Shown here piece after piece: positions 1-8,643 of a DNA stretch of 64,000 nt. Numbering within the stretch: position 1 is the stretch's first letter; each line of letters opens with the position of its first letter. Source of the DNA: CAWINX01 sp963702055 (GTDB lineage Bacteria > Actinomycetota > Thermoleophilia > Solirubrobacterales > 70-9); assembly GCA_963702055.1 (NCBI GenBank), contig OY969702.1, forward strand, positions 434,001 through 498,000, given 5' to 3'. A model generated the notes under the pieces. It ran no database searches, had not been told where the DNA came from, and was given only the letters and a program-made list of their open reading frames with translations. Position numbers and translations under genes: made by a program.

Positions 1-581
1 GGCTGGTCGAGTTGCTCGTCATCGTCGCCCTGGCGCTCGGGTTGGCCCTGGGGATCCAGGCCTGGATCGTCAAGCCCTACCAGATCCCCTCGGAGTCGAT
101 GGAGCCGACGCTCGACGTCGGCCAGCGGGTCCTCGTCAACCGCTTCCTCTACCACTTCACCGATCCCTCGATCGGCGACATCATCGTCTTCCACCCGCCG
201 GCCGGCGCCGACAGCGGCACCATCTGCGGCGCGCCGCATCCGCCGACCCAGGCCTGCCCGCAGCCGACCAAGTCGGAGTCCAGCCAGAACTTCATCAAGC
301 GGATCGTCGCCGGGCCGGGCGACACGCTGAGCGTCCGCGACGGCCACCCCGTCGTCAACGGGGTCGAGAAGACCGACGAGCCCTACGCCAACCCCTGCGG
401 AGGCGGCGGCGCCTGCAACCTGCCGAAGCCGATCGTCGTTCCGCCCGGGGATTACTTCATGATGGGCGACAACCGTGGGGCAAGCGACGACAGCCGCTTC
501 TGGGGTCCCGTCCCCCGTAGCTGGATCATCGGCAAGGCCTTCGCCACCTACTGGCCGCCGGACCGCATCGGCCTCCTCTAA
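1..581 (+). CDS. lepB: Signal peptidase I (5' end outside window)
   Basis: Type I signal peptidase, the membrane serine protease that removes signal peptides from exported proteins. The reading frame is open to the left edge, so the N-terminus is missing. The first visible residues are the end of a hydrophobic membrane anchor. Family boxes follow in order: SESMEPTL with the catalytic Ser, KRIVAGPGD with the general-base Lys, and GDNRGASDDSR near the C-terminus. A roughly 30-residue insertion with two Cys (TICGAPHP, TQACPQ) lies before the Lys box, and another Cys pair (PCGGGGACN) follows it, so disulfides outside the membrane are possible. A TTG at position 12 could be read as a start, but it falls inside the anchor and would truncate it. 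The gene is followed at once by rnhB, a common actinobacterial neighbour. Confidence 0.93.
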   Translation, partial: LVELLVIVALALGLALGIQAWIVKPYQIPSESMEPTLDVGQRVLVNRFLYHFTDPSIGDIIVFHPPAGADSGTICGAPHPPTQACPQPTKSESSQNFIKRIVAGPGDTLSVRDGHPVVNGVEKTDEPYANPCGGGGACNLPKPIVVPPGDYFMMGDNRGASDDSRFWGPVPRSWIIGKAFATYWPPDRIGLL

Positions 582-603
582 GTCCAAGGCGCACGCCCGC
601 CGG

Positions 604-1242
604 TTGGCGCGGACGCGCCGGCTCTTCGCCTTCGACCGCGGGCTCGGCAGTCGCTTCGTCGCCGGCGCCGACGAGGCGGGGCGGGGATGCCTGGCGGGGC
701 CGCTGGTCGCCGCCGCGGTGCTGATCGACTACGAGACGCTCTCCCACGCCGATCGCCGCGGGTTGGCCGGCCTCCACGACTCCAAGCAGATGAGCGCCGA
801 GCGCCGCGAGGAGCTATACCCGCACGTGCTGCGGGCGGCGGCGCGGGTCAGCGTCGTGGTGCGCTGCGTGCGCGGGATCGACGACCGCGGCCTCCACGTC
901 ACCAACATCGAGGCGCTGGCCAGCGCGCTGGAGCGGCTCAAGCCGGGCGAGGCGACCTGCCTGGTCGACGGCTTCTCGCTGCGCGACTGCGCGGTGGCGC
1001 ACCGGGCGGTGATCGAGGGTGACGGGACGAGCGCCGCGATCGCCGCCGCCTCGATCATCGCCAAGGTCACCCGCGACCGCTACATGCACGGCGCCGGGCG
1101 CGAGCATCCGGGCTGGGGCTTCGAGGAGCACGTCGGCTACTCGACCCCCGAGCACCGCGAGGCGATCGCCGAGATCGGCATCTCGGCGCTGCACCGGCGC
1201 TCGTTCCAGTCGGTCGCGTACTCGCAACTGGAGCTGGCCTAG
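604..1242 (+). CDS. rnhB: Ribonuclease HII
   Basis: RNase HII cleaves the RNA strand of RNA-DNA hybrids and starts removal of single ribonucleotides from DNA; it is cytoplasmic. The signature GADEAGRG with the first catalytic acidic pair lies near residue 20, followed by LVDGF and the conserved AIAAASIIAKVTRD segment. The C-terminus ends HRRSFQSVAYSQLEL, typical of the family. The frame is also open back to an ATG at 475, but that start would overlap lepB by more than 100 bases and add a low-complexity Ser/Ala/Pro stretch. I prefer the TTG at 604, although its ribosome binding site is weak. The start is the uncertain part, not the identity. Confidence 0.9.
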   Translation: MARTRRLFAFDRGLGSRFVAGADEAGRGCLAGPLVAAAVLIDYETLSHADRRGLAGLHDSKQMSAERREELYPHVLRAAARVSVVVRCVRGIDDRGLHVTNIEALASALERLKPGEATCLVDGFSLRDCAVAHRAVIEGDGTSAAIAAASIIAKVTRDRYMHGAGREHPGWGFEEHVGYSTPEHREAIAEIGISALHRRSFQSVAYSQLELA

Positions 1243-1259
1243 TCGGGAGCAAGCAGCTT

Positions 1260-1302
1260 CCGCTGTTCCTTTTCCCCTCTATACCCGGGAAAAGAACAGC
1301 GG
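1260..1302. terminator. Stem-loop between convergent rnhB and yraN
   Basis: Arms 1260-1276 and 1287-1302 are reverse complements over 16 bp with one bulged C; the loop is about 10 bases. It lies exactly between the stop codons of two convergent genes, so it probably ends transcription from both sides. There is no U-tract beyond either arm, although the arms themselves contain a run of four T or A. Confidence 0.6.
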
Positions 1303-1307
1303 AGCGG

Positions 1308-1685
1308 CTAGAAGGCGCTCTTGATGTGCTCGTAGTCGGTGACCCGCCCTGAGTGATCCAGGGTGACGCCGACCGCGTCGAAGCGGATCTCGGCGTAGCG
1401 GGGGATGTCGCGGCGCTCTCTGATCCAGGCGACGGCGAGGCGGCGGATTCGCTGTTGCTTCCTCGGCCCGACGCCGAGCACCGGGCGCTCCGGGCCGAAG
1501 GCCGAGCCGGCCCGACCGGCCTTGACCTCGACGAAGACGAGCGCGCGGCCGTCGAGCGCGACGATGTCGAGTTCGCCGTAGCGGGTGCGGGCGTTGCGCT
1601 CGACCAGGGCCCAGCCGCTTTGTGCGAGGCGAGTGGCGACGAGGTCCTCGGCCAGTTGGCCGATTCGGCGACGGGGGTCGGTCAT
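1308..1685 (-). CDS. YraN/UPF0102 family protein (predicted endonuclease fold)
   Basis: Small UPF0102/YraN-family protein of about 125 residues with a restriction-endonuclease-like fold. The visible pattern is GQLAEDLVATRLAQSGW at the N-terminus, then GELDIVALDG and LVFVEVKAGR, giving the E...D...ExK arrangement of PD-(D/E)XK nucleases. Its exact role is not established; family members sit beside comM, dprA and rnhB in many bacteria, as here, and are suspected to act in DNA processing or recombination. I chose the ATG at 1685 (MTDPRRRIGQ). An upstream in-frame start adds 21 poorly conserved residues. It is convergent with rnhB and divergent from comM. Confidence 0.85.
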   Translation of the reverse strand: MTDPRRRIGQLAEDLVATRLAQSGWALVERNARTRYGELDIVALDGRALVFVEVKAGRAGSAFGPERPVLGVGPRKQQRIRRLAVAWIRERRDIPRYAEIRFDAVGVTLDHSGRVTDYEHIKSAF

Positions 1686-1782
1686 CGACGTCAGGCTAGG
1701 GAGAGGACGCACGCCGGTCGCGCGCAAGATGTGACGATTTTTCGACATCCAGCGCGCAACAGGGCAAATTCATCGCCCTAGC

Positions 1783-3288
1783 GTGGCGGTCGTGCTCGCA
1801 ACGGCCCAGACATTCACCTTGGACGGCATCGCGGCCCGCTCGGTTCGGGTCGAGGTCGATGTCCACCGCGGGCTGCCCAACTTCTCGATCGTCGGCCTGC
1901 CCGACACGGCCGTGCGGGAGGCGCGGGAGCGGGTCCGCGCGGCGCTCGCCAATTGCGGCTTCGACTTCCCGCTACAACGGATCGTCGCCAATCTGGCGCC
2001 GGCCAGCCTGCGCAAGGCGGGGCCGGGCATGGACCTGGCGATCGCCGCGGCGCTGCTGACCGCCTCCGGCCAGCTCGAGTGGGAGGGGTTGTCGCGGTTG
2101 GCGCTGGTCGGCGAGCTGGCGCTCGACGGATCGGTCCGGCCGATCTCGGGGGCACTGGCGATCGCCGAGGCGGCCCGCGAGGGCGGCGCCGAGGCGCTGG
2201 TGGTGCCGGCCGCGAACGGCGCCGAGGCCGCGCTGGCCGAGGGGATCGAGGTGATCGGGGTGGAAAGGCTCGACCAGTTGCCGCCGCTGGCCGCCGGCGA
2301 GTGGATCCCGGAGCGCCCCGAGCCGCTGCCGCTGGTCCTCGACCCCAAGGAGGATTCTCCCGACCTCGCCGACCTGCGGGGCCAGCGCCACCTGCGCTAC
2401 GCGCTCGAGGTCGCCGCGGCGGGCGGACACAGCCTCTTGATGATCGGGCCGCCGGGCGCCGGCAAGTCGCTCGCGGCGCGCCGCCTGCCGTCGATCATGC
2501 CGGCACTGGCGCCGCGGGAGGCGCTCGAGGTGGCGCGGATCGCCAGCGCCTGTGGGCGGTTGAAGGGCCCACCGGTCGGCGGGCGCCCGTTTCGCTCTCC
2601 TCATCACACGATCAGCCCGGCCGGCCTGGTCGGCGGCGGCAACCCGCCCAACCCCGGTGAGGCGACCCTCGCTCACCGCGGCGTCCTCTTCCTCGACGAG
2701 CTCTGCGAGTTCCGCCGCGACACGCTGGAGGCGCTGCGGGCGCCGCTGGAGACGGGGACCGTCGCGATCGCCAGGGCGGGCGCCTGGCGGCAGCTGCCCT
2801 GCCGGTTCATGCTGATCGCCGCGGCGAACCCGTGTCCCTGTGGGCGTGGCGACACCGACGCCGAGTGCAACTGCTCGCCGCTGGCGGTGCAGCGCTACCA
2901 GGGGAAGCTGAGCGGCGCGCTGGCCGACCGGATCGACATCCTCGCGGCGATCCGCCAGCCGAGCGCCGGCGAGATCGGCGGCGAGCCCGGAGAGGCGTCG
3001 GCCGAGGTGCGAGCGCGGGTGACGGCGGCCCGCGAGCGGCAGCGGCAGCGGCTGGGGACGGGCCGCTGTAACGCCGAGATGTCGCCCGCCGAGGCGCGTG
3101 AATGCGTCCTCGACGATGCCGCCGCGGCGCTGCTCGCCGAGGCCTACTCGCGGCGCCGGCTCAGCGGTCGCGCCCACGACCGGGTGCTGCGACTGGCCCG
3201 GACGGTCGCTGACCTCGACGGCGCCGAGGCGATCGGTTCCGAGCAGATGGCCCAGGCGCTGCAACTGCGCAGGAGGGACTACGAATGA
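1783..3288 (+). CDS. comM: ComM/YifB-type Mg-chelatase-like AAA+ ATPase
   Basis: AAA+ ATPase of the YifB/ComM family, 501 residues, full length. In competent species ComM is a hexameric branch-migration helicase that helps integrate imported single-stranded DNA. An N-terminal Lon-S5-like domain (about 1-170) is followed by Walker A GPPGAGKS near 227, Walker B GVLFLDELCEF near 301, and a Cys-rich insertion (NPCPCGRGDTDAECNCS) that probably binds metal. The C-terminal lid contains SGALADRIDI and SGRAHDRVLRLARTVADL, as usual for the family. Translation starts at GTG. The stop overlaps the dprA start as ATGA, so the two genes are translationally coupled. Confidence 0.92.
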   Translation: MAVVLATAQTFTLDGIAARSVRVEVDVHRGLPNFSIVGLPDTAVREARERVRAALANCGFDFPLQRIVANLAPASLRKAGPGMDLAIAAALLTASGQLEWEGLSRLALVGELALDGSVRPISGALAIAEAAREGGAEALVVPAANGAEAALAEGIEVIGVERLDQLPPLAAGEWIPERPEPLPLVLDPKEDSPDLADLRGQRHLRYALEVAAAGGHSLLMIGPPGAGKSLAARRLPSIMPALAPREALEVARIASACGRLKGPPVGGRPFRSPHHTISPAGLVGGGNPPNPGEATLAHRGVLFLDELCEFRRDTLEALRAPLETGTVAIARAGAWRQLPCRFMLIAAANPCPCGRGDTDAECNCSPLAVQRYQGKLSGALADRIDILAAIRQPSAGEIGGEPGEASAEVRARVTAARERQRQRLGTGRCNAEMSPAEARECVLDDAAAALLAEAYSRRRLSGRAHDRVLRLARTVADLDGAEAIGSEQMAQALQLRRRDYE

Positions 3289-4406
3289 GCCGCGAGCCGC
3301 GAGCCTGCCCGGATTGCCTGCGCCGCTCCTGGCTGCTCGCCCACCTGGCCCCCTACATCGAGAAGATCGCGACGGGGGAGCCGGGCTCGCGCTCCCCGGA
3401 GCTGCTGCGCCTCTCCAGCGAGGATTTGGCCGAGGTCGCCGCGCCTAAGGTCGCCGGCCAGATCCTCGCCCGCATCGAGGCGATTCCGGAGCGCCGCCTC
3501 GAGACCGACCTGCTCGCCGCGCAGTGCTGGGCCTGCTGCCGCCACGATTCGCTCTTCCCGATCGGGCTGCGCGATGCCGCCGACGCCCCCTGGGCGCTGA
3601 TCGGCAGGGGTGACCCGGGGTTGCTGGACGGGCTGGAGCCGGATGGCGCGGTGACGGTTGTCGGCGCCCGCCGGGCCAGCGCCTACGGGCGCGAGATCGC
3701 CAGGGAGCTGGGCCGGGAGCTGGCCGCCGCCGGCCTCGTCGTGGTCAGCGGGCTCGCCTTCGGCATTGACGCCTGCGCTCACCGCGGCGCGCTCGACGCC
3801 GGCTTGACCATCGCCGTGCTGGGGTGCGGAGCCGACACCGCCTATCCGGCCGCGCACCGCTCGCTCTGGCGGCGCATCTGCGACCGGGGCCTGGTCCTCT
3901 CGGAGTTGCCGCCGGGAACTGGTGCCTGGCGCTGGGCCTTCCCGGCCCGCAACCGGATTATGGCGGCGCTGGCCGGGATGACGGTGGTCGTCGAGGCGGC
4001 CGCGCGGTCGGGCTCGCTGATCACCGCCGACCTCGCCGCCGACCTGGGGCGCGACCTCGGTGCGGTCCCCGGCCCGGTCAACTCGCGCTCCTCGGCGGGC
4101 CCGAACAACCTTCTGGCCGGGGGCGCCTGCTTGGTCCGCGACGCTCAGGACGTCCTCGACGCGATGCTCGGCCCCGGGGTGCAGAGAGTGGGGAGGAGTG
4201 GTCCCTCGCTGGAGCCCGAGTTGTTGGCCGCGCTCGGATCGATCGAGCGCGGCGAGGACACCTGCGACGCAGTGGCGGCGGACCTGGATCTCTCCGGCGC
4301 CGAGGCGGCCGCGCTGCTCGCCCGCTTGGAGATGCTCGGCTACGTCTCCTGCTCTCTGATCGGCGTCTACTCGCGGACGCTCCTCCGACCGCCCCCTGGG
4401 GTGTAA
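3285..4406 (+). CDS. dprA: DNA-processing protein DprA
   Basis: DprA loads RecA onto incoming single-stranded DNA during natural transformation, and the gene is also widespread in bacteria not known to be competent. It has 373 residues. The Rossmann-like core (about 120-300) shows VVGARRASAYGR, SGLAFGIDACAHRGALD, GSLITADLA and the closing VPGPVNSR motif. An N-terminal CPDC pair and a second CWACC cluster near residue 83 are extra cysteines. The C-terminal 70 residues look like the winged-helix DML1-type tail. The start overlaps the comM stop by four bases. The stop codon lies inside the left arm of an inverted repeat at 4400-4444. Confidence 0.93.
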   Translation: MSREPRACPDCLRRSWLLAHLAPYIEKIATGEPGSRSPELLRLSSEDLAEVAAPKVAGQILARIEAIPERRLETDLLAAQCWACCRHDSLFPIGLRDAADAPWALIGRGDPGLLDGLEPDGAVTVVGARRASAYGREIARELGRELAAAGLVVVSGLAFGIDACAHRGALDAGLTIAVLGCGADTAYPAAHRSLWRRICDRGLVLSELPPGTGAWRWAFPARNRIMAALAGMTVVVEAAARSGSLITADLAADLGRDLGAVPGPVNSRSSAGPNNLLAGGACLVRDAQDVLDAMLGPGVQRVGRSGPSLEPELLAALGSIERGEDTCDAVAADLDLSGAEAAALLARLEMLGYVSCSLIGVYSRTLLRPPPGV

Positions 4407-4444
4407 CGCGTTGGCGTGCTCACAGGGCCCAAACGCGTTACACC
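4400..4444. repeat. Perfect 13-bp inverted repeat between dprA and thiD
   Basis: Arms 4400-4412 (GGTGTAACGCGTT) and 4432-4444 (AACGCGTTACACC) are perfect reverse complements with a 19-base spacer. Each arm also contains the 8-bp palindrome AACGCGTT. The left arm contains the dprA stop codon and the right arm ends 14 bases before the thiD GTG start. There is no T-tract. It could be a weak terminator, or an operator for a dimeric regulator of thiD. Confidence 0.65.
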
Positions 4445-4458
4445 ACTACGCTGCGGGC

Positions 4459-5304
4459 GTGAACGAGGCTTGCGTTCCCACCGTCCTCTCGATCGCCGGT
4501 TCGGACTCCGGCGGTGGCGCCGGCATCCAGGCGGACCTGAAGACGTTTGCGCGCTGTGGAGTCCACGGGATGACCGCGATCACCGCGATCACGGCGCAGA
4601 ACACGGTTGGGGTGAGCGCAGTTGAGTCGATATCACCCGCGACGATCGTCGCCCAGGTGCGGGCCGTCGCCGAGGACGTCGGCGTCGACGCGGTCAAGGT
4701 TGGCATGCTGGGAACCGCGGAGACGGTCGACGCGGTGGTCGAGGCGCTGGGGCTGGTGGGCGACGCGCCGGTCGTCGTCGACCCGGTGATGGTCGCCGAG
4801 AGCGGCGCCATCCTGCTCGACGATGAGGCGCGGAAGGCCCTGATCGAGCGCGTCCTGCCGCTGGCGGCTGTCGTCACCCCCAACATCCCCGAGGCGCGTG
4901 CCCTCACCAGCCTGGGGGTCGAGGTCTCACAGGCCGAGTTGGCGCGCGTAGTGCTCGCCCTCGGCCCCGCCGCGGTCGTCGTCACCGGCGGCCACAGCGA
5001 GGCGATGGTCGACCTCTTTTTCGACGGGCGCGAAGCGGTCGAGATCCCGGGAGAGCGTCACCCGGACGGGGCCGCCCACGGCTCGGGCTGCACCCACTCC
5101 TCGGCCCTGGCCGCCTTCCTCGCCCACGGTGACTCGCCGCTGGAAGCAGCCCGCAAGGCCCGTGCCGTCGCTTCGGCCGCCGTCGGCGCCGGCCTGCGAA
5201 ACCTCGGCCACGGCCCAGGTCCCGTCGACGTCTTCAACCTCTCCGGCGTCGATCTTGGGGAGCGCGCTTCCCAGATTGAGGATGACGCCGACGCCTCTCC
5301 CTGA
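4459..5304 (+). CDS. thiD: Bifunctional HMP kinase / HMP-P kinase
   Basis: ThiD phosphorylates hydroxymethylpyrimidine and then HMP-phosphate to give HMP-PP, the pyrimidine half of thiamine. About 281 residues, ribokinase fold. Near the N-terminus is AGSDSGGGAGIQADLKTF; the DPVMVAESGAILLDDEA segment and the anion-hole motif HGSGCTHSSALAAFLAHG follow. I chose the GTG at 4459 because it gives the usual short N-terminus (MNEACVPTVLSIAGSDS). A TTG at 4411 is also in frame but lies inside the inverted repeat. I see no TPP riboswitch in the short leader and no other thi gene in the window. Confidence 0.9.
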   Translation: MNEACVPTVLSIAGSDSGGGAGIQADLKTFARCGVHGMTAITAITAQNTVGVSAVESISPATIVAQVRAVAEDVGVDAVKVGMLGTAETVDAVVEALGLVGDAPVVVDPVMVAESGAILLDDEARKALIERVLPLAAVVTPNIPEARALTSLGVEVSQAELARVVLALGPAAVVVTGGHSEAMVDLFFDGREAVEIPGERHPDGAAHGSGCTHSSALAAFLAHGDSPLEAARKARAVASAAVGAGLRNLGHGPGPVDVFNLSGVDLGERASQIEDDADASP

Positions 5305-5317
5305 ATAAATTCACTGC

Positions 5318-7012
5318 ATGAGCTCCAACGGCAACACCACCACAGCCCTCCCGCGCCCCCGCTCCAGTGTCGTCTTCGACGGCCCCGACCGCGCCGCGGC
5401 CCGCGCCTACATGAAGGGCATCGGCTTCGACGACGACGCGCTCAGCCGCCCGACGATCGGCATCGCCAACACCTGGACCGAGGCGATGCCCTGCAACTTC
5501 CACCTGCGCGGCCTCGCCGAGCACGTCAAGGCGGGCGTGCGTGCCGCCGGCGGCACCCCGATGGAGTTCAACACCGTGGCTATCTCCGACGGGATCACGA
5601 TGGGCACGCAGGGGATGAAGACCTCGCTGGTCAGCCGCGAGGTGATCGCCGACTCGATTGAGCTGATGGCGCGCGGCTACCAGTTCGATGCGATCGTCGC
5701 CCTCTCCGCCTGCGACAAGACGATTCCCGGCGCGGTGATGGCGCTGGCCCGCCTCGACGTCCCCTCGGTGATGCTCTACGGCGGCTCGATCGCCCCCGGC
5801 CGCTGGCACGACCGCGACGTGACGATCCTCGACGTCTTCGAGGCGATCGGCGCCAACGCCGCGGGTGAGATGAGCGACGAGGACCTGCACGAGCTGGAGG
5901 GCGTCGCCAGCCCCGGCGCCGGCGCCTGTGGTGGCCAGTTCACCGCCAACACGATGGCCTGCGCCTTCGAGGCGATGGGGATCAGCCCCGGCGGCTCGGC
6001 GATGGTCCCCGCCGAGGACGATGAGAAGGGCACGGTCGCCGAGAAGATCGGCGAGCTGGTGATGCGGGTTTTGGCCGAGGACCTGCGCCCGAGCAAGGTG
6101 ATCACCCGCGACTCGCTGGAGAACGCGATCGCCTGCGCCTGCGCCTCGGGCGGCTCGACCAATGTCGTCCTGCACCTGCTCGCGGTCGCCCGCGAGGCCG
6201 GGGTCGAGCTGAGCATCGACGACTTCGAGCGGATCTCCCGCGCCACCCCGCTGCTCGCTGACCTCAAGCCGGGCGGACGCTTCGTCGCCACCGACCTCTA
6301 CCGCGCCGGGGGCGTGCCGCTGATTCTCAAGCGCCTCGCCGACGCCGGGACGCTGCACGAGGACGCGATCACGGTGAGCGGCCGCACGATCGGCGAGGAG
6401 GCCGCGGCAGCGCACGAGGCCGAAGGCCAGGAGGTGGTGCGGCCGCTGGACGACCCGCTGAAGGTCGAGGGCGGCCTGGCGATCCTGCGTGGCAACCTCG
6501 CCCCCGAGGGCGCCGTGGTCAAGCTCGCCGGCACGGAACGCACCAAGCAGGTCGGCCCGGCCCGCGTCTTCGAGTCCGAGGAGGAGTGTTTCCGCGCGGT
6601 CAAGGACCAGCAGATCCGCCCCGGCGACATCGTCGTGATCCGCAACGAGGGCCCCGCCGGCGGCCCGGGGATGCGGGAGATGCTCCAGGTGACCGCGGCG
6701 ATCGTCGGCGAGGGACTCGGCGAGGAGGTCGCGCTGCTCACAGACGGCCGCTTCTCCGGCGCCACCCGCGGCCTGATGGCCGGCCACGTCGCGCCGGAGG
6801 CGGACAAGGGCGGCCCGATCGCCGCGGTGCGCGAGGGCGACGAGATCAGCTTCGACGTCAAGGCCCGCCGCCTCGACATCGCCCTCTCCGATGAGGAGAT
6901 CGCCCGCCGCGTCGCCGAGTACCAAGCGCCCGAGCCCCTTTACCGCACCGGCGTGATGGCGAAGTACGCGGCGACGGTGTCCTCGGCGTCGCAGGGCGCG
7001 GTCACCGGTTAA
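5318..7012 (+). CDS. ilvD: Dihydroxy-acid dehydratase
   Basis: IlvD dehydrates 2,3-dihydroxy-3-methylbutanoate and its methylpentanoate homologue to 2-keto acids, the third common step of valine and isoleucine synthesis. It has 564 residues, full length. The conserved Cys ligands of the Fe-S cluster are visible in SACDKTIPG and GAGACGGQFTANTM. The C-terminal half has the GRFSGATRGLMAGHVAPEA motif of the IlvD/Edd superfamily. It starts at ATG 14 bases after thiD and may be cotranscribed with it. No other ilv or leu gene is in the window. A long open frame on the opposite strand is a codon-bias shadow. Confidence 0.95.
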   Translation: MSSNGNTTTALPRPRSSVVFDGPDRAAARAYMKGIGFDDDALSRPTIGIANTWTEAMPCNFHLRGLAEHVKAGVRAAGGTPMEFNTVAISDGITMGTQGMKTSLVSREVIADSIELMARGYQFDAIVALSACDKTIPGAVMALARLDVPSVMLYGGSIAPGRWHDRDVTILDVFEAIGANAAGEMSDEDLHELEGVASPGAGACGGQFTANTMACAFEAMGISPGGSAMVPAEDDEKGTVAEKIGELVMRVLAEDLRPSKVITRDSLENAIACACASGGSTNVVLHLLAVAREAGVELSIDDFERISRATPLLADLKPGGRFVATDLYRAGGVPLILKRLADAGTLHEDAITVSGRTIGEEAAAAHEAEGQEVVRPLDDPLKVEGGLAILRGNLAPEGAVVKLAGTERTKQVGPARVFESEEECFRAVKDQQIRPGDIVVIRNEGPAGGPGMREMLQVTAAIVGEGLGEEVALLTDGRFSGATRGLMAGHVAPEADKGGPIAAVREGDEISFDVKARRLDIALSDEEIARRVAEYQAPEPLYRTGVMAKYAATVSSASQGAVTG

Positions 7013-7914
7013 GTCGCGAGGAACTCCTCGACCAGCGGGTTGAAGCGTCGCGGGCGCTCCAACTGCGGCACGTGGCCGGTGCTCTCGAAGATCTCCAGCC
7101 GCGAGCCGGGGATGCGGCGGTGCAGGCTGTGGCCCGCCCGCACCGGGATGATCCGGTCGCCGGAGCCCCAGACGATCAGGGTCGGCGCCTTGATCTCGGC
7201 CAGGCGCTCGCGGATGTCGCAACGGATCGCGGCCAGCAGGGCGCCGGTGAACGCCGCGCCCTTGAGGCCGGTCGTCATCTGCTCCCAGAGCAGCTCCGGT
7301 CGCAACCGCGCCGGGTAGCGGACGAAGGGCCGCCAGAAAAAATGCCTGGCGTGGGGACGGCTGACTATCCACTTTGCCTCATCGGCCACCCGCGGGCCGA
7401 AAGTTCGCCAGGTCAGCGAGACGACTGCCGCCCGCTCTTCGGGGCTCCAGGTGTTGAGCAGCCCGGCGCTGGAGACGAGGACCAGTCGCTCAAAGGCCCC
7501 CGGCGCCGTCGTCAGCGCCTCCAGCGCGACCAGCCCGCCCAGCGAGTTGCCGACCAGAGTCGTGCCGCCGCCCAGGTCGAGCTTTTCGCAGAAGTCGCGA
7601 ATCAACCGCCCGTAGGCGGGGACGTCGGTTTCCCACTGCGGCGCCGGGCTGGCGCCGAAGCCCGGCAGGTCGAGCGCGATCGCCCGGAAGCGGCTCCCGA
7701 ACCAGGGAAGGTTCTCGAGCCAGTTCTGCCAGGAGCCCGAGAGGCCGTGGATGAAGACGACCGCCGGTCCGGCGCCGATCTCTACGTAGTTGACGCTCGC
7801 GCCAGGCAGCTCGATCCGTCGCAGATGCGGGCACCAGTCGACCGACAGCCACTCGGGGTCGGGGTTGCCGTAGTCGTCAGGCGTAGCCCATGCGCTCGAG
7901 GATCGGGATTTCAC
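7009..7914 (-). CDS. Alpha/beta-fold hydrolase
   Basis: Alpha/beta hydrolase of about 300 residues, probably a cytosolic esterase or C-C bond hydrolase; the substrate cannot be inferred. The oxyanion strand VVFIHGLSGSWQNWLENLPW is followed by the nucleophile elbow GNSLGG, the acid in VWGSGDRIIP and the catalytic His in ESTGHVPQLERP, so the triad is complete. The start is uncertain: GTG 7914 overlaps the upstream cyclo-ligase-like gene by 38 bases, while an ATG at 7953 would overlap by 77. The stop overlaps the ilvD stop region tail to tail. The overlap suggests cotranscription with the gene at 7877-8590. Confidence 0.88.
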   Translation of the reverse strand: MKSRSSSAWATPDDYGNPDPEWLSVDWCPHLRRIELPGASVNYVEIGAGPAVVFIHGLSGSWQNWLENLPWFGSRFRAIALDLPGFGASPAPQWETDVPAYGRLIRDFCEKLDLGGGTTLVGNSLGGLVALEALTTAPGAFERLVLVSSAGLLNTWSPEERAAVVSLTWRTFGPRVADEAKWIVSRPHARHFFWRPFVRYPARLRPELLWEQMTTGLKGAAFTGALLAAIRCDIRERLAEIKAPTLIVWGSGDRIIPVRAGHSLHRRIPGSRLEIFESTGHVPQLERPRRFNPLVEEFLAT

Positions 7915-8590
7915 GGATCTGCGGAGGCTGGAGATGGTCCCAAAGGATCCCACGCGGCCGCTCGTACTGGCGCTCGACTTCGATCACCGCTCGCGGCGTC
8001 GCGATCAGGTCGACCGGCAGGTCGTGGGAGGTCATCATCAGGTGGCGGCGGAGGATCTGGGTGGGGTGGACGGTGGTCGCCACCGTGGTGTGTACGTCGA
8101 TCTTGCCGGCGTCGATAAGCACGCCGTACTCGAGGTCGGAGTAGCCGCCGCCCTTGCCGATCCGCGCTCCGCTCAGGTTCACCGCCACCGAGCCGCAGAG
8201 CACGAAGTCGATCTCCGGCAGGTCGTCGAGGGCGGTCACCCGCCCGTGGCGCAGCGCCCCCTTGATCGTCGCCGCCTCTTTCACCGCCTGCTTGGAGAGT
8301 TTCTTCGGGTCCAGCACCCGGAAGGGGTGCGGGTCGCGCAGCCGCGGCACCGCCATGATCACCGTCTTGCCGTCCTCCAGGGCGGCGCGGCGCGCGTAGG
8401 TCTGGGGCGAGTCGGGGTTGGCCTTGATCACACGGGCGCGCTTCCAGAGGCGGTGCCCGGTCAGCTTTTCGGCGGCGAGCTTGGCGCCGGCGAAGTTCGG
8501 GATCCGCCCTTCGGCGCCGGGAAAGCGGGACACGCCCTCGCGATCCATCGCCTTCCACATCTCTTTGCGAACTTCGTCCTTGGAACGCAC
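7877..8590 (-). CDS. 5-formyltetrahydrofolate cyclo-ligase family protein (MTHFSD-like)
   Basis: Member of the 5-FCL/MTHFS superfamily, 237 residues. Classical enzymes convert 5-formyl-THF to 5,10-methenyl-THF using ATP. The phosphate-binding segment is present as GARIGKGGGYSDLEYGVL, and KANPDSPQTYARRAALEDGK lies where the N-terminal basic region is expected. It is closer in layout to the MTHFS-domain-containing branch than to short YgfA proteins: it is longer and ends RPRGILWDHLQPPQIREIPIL. For that reason the cyclo-ligase activity is inferred, not certain. It starts at ATG 8590, head to head with the transpeptidase gene across about 50 bases, so the two promoters must share that gap. Confidence 0.82.
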   Translation of the reverse strand: MRSKDEVRKEMWKAMDREGVSRFPGAEGRIPNFAGAKLAAEKLTGHRLWKRARVIKANPDSPQTYARRAALEDGKTVIMAVPRLRDPHPFRVLDPKKLSKQAVKEAATIKGALRHGRVTALDDLPEIDFVLCGSVAVNLSGARIGKGGGYSDLEYGVLIDAGKIDVHTTVATTVHPTQILRRHLMMTSHDLPVDLIATPRAVIEVERQYERPRGILWDHLQPPQIREIPILERMGYA

Positions 8591-8643
8591 CGACGAAACA
8601 TATCCACCGGAAACGACCGATTCGTCTGCCTAAACTGCTCTCG

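Noticed and set aside
4400..4458. TPP riboswitch before thiD
   Set aside because: The leader is too short and lacks THI-element sequence; only the inverted repeat is present.
5234..7372. 712-codon open frame on the minus strand over ilvD
   Set aside because: Shadow of ilvD and of the flanking gene.
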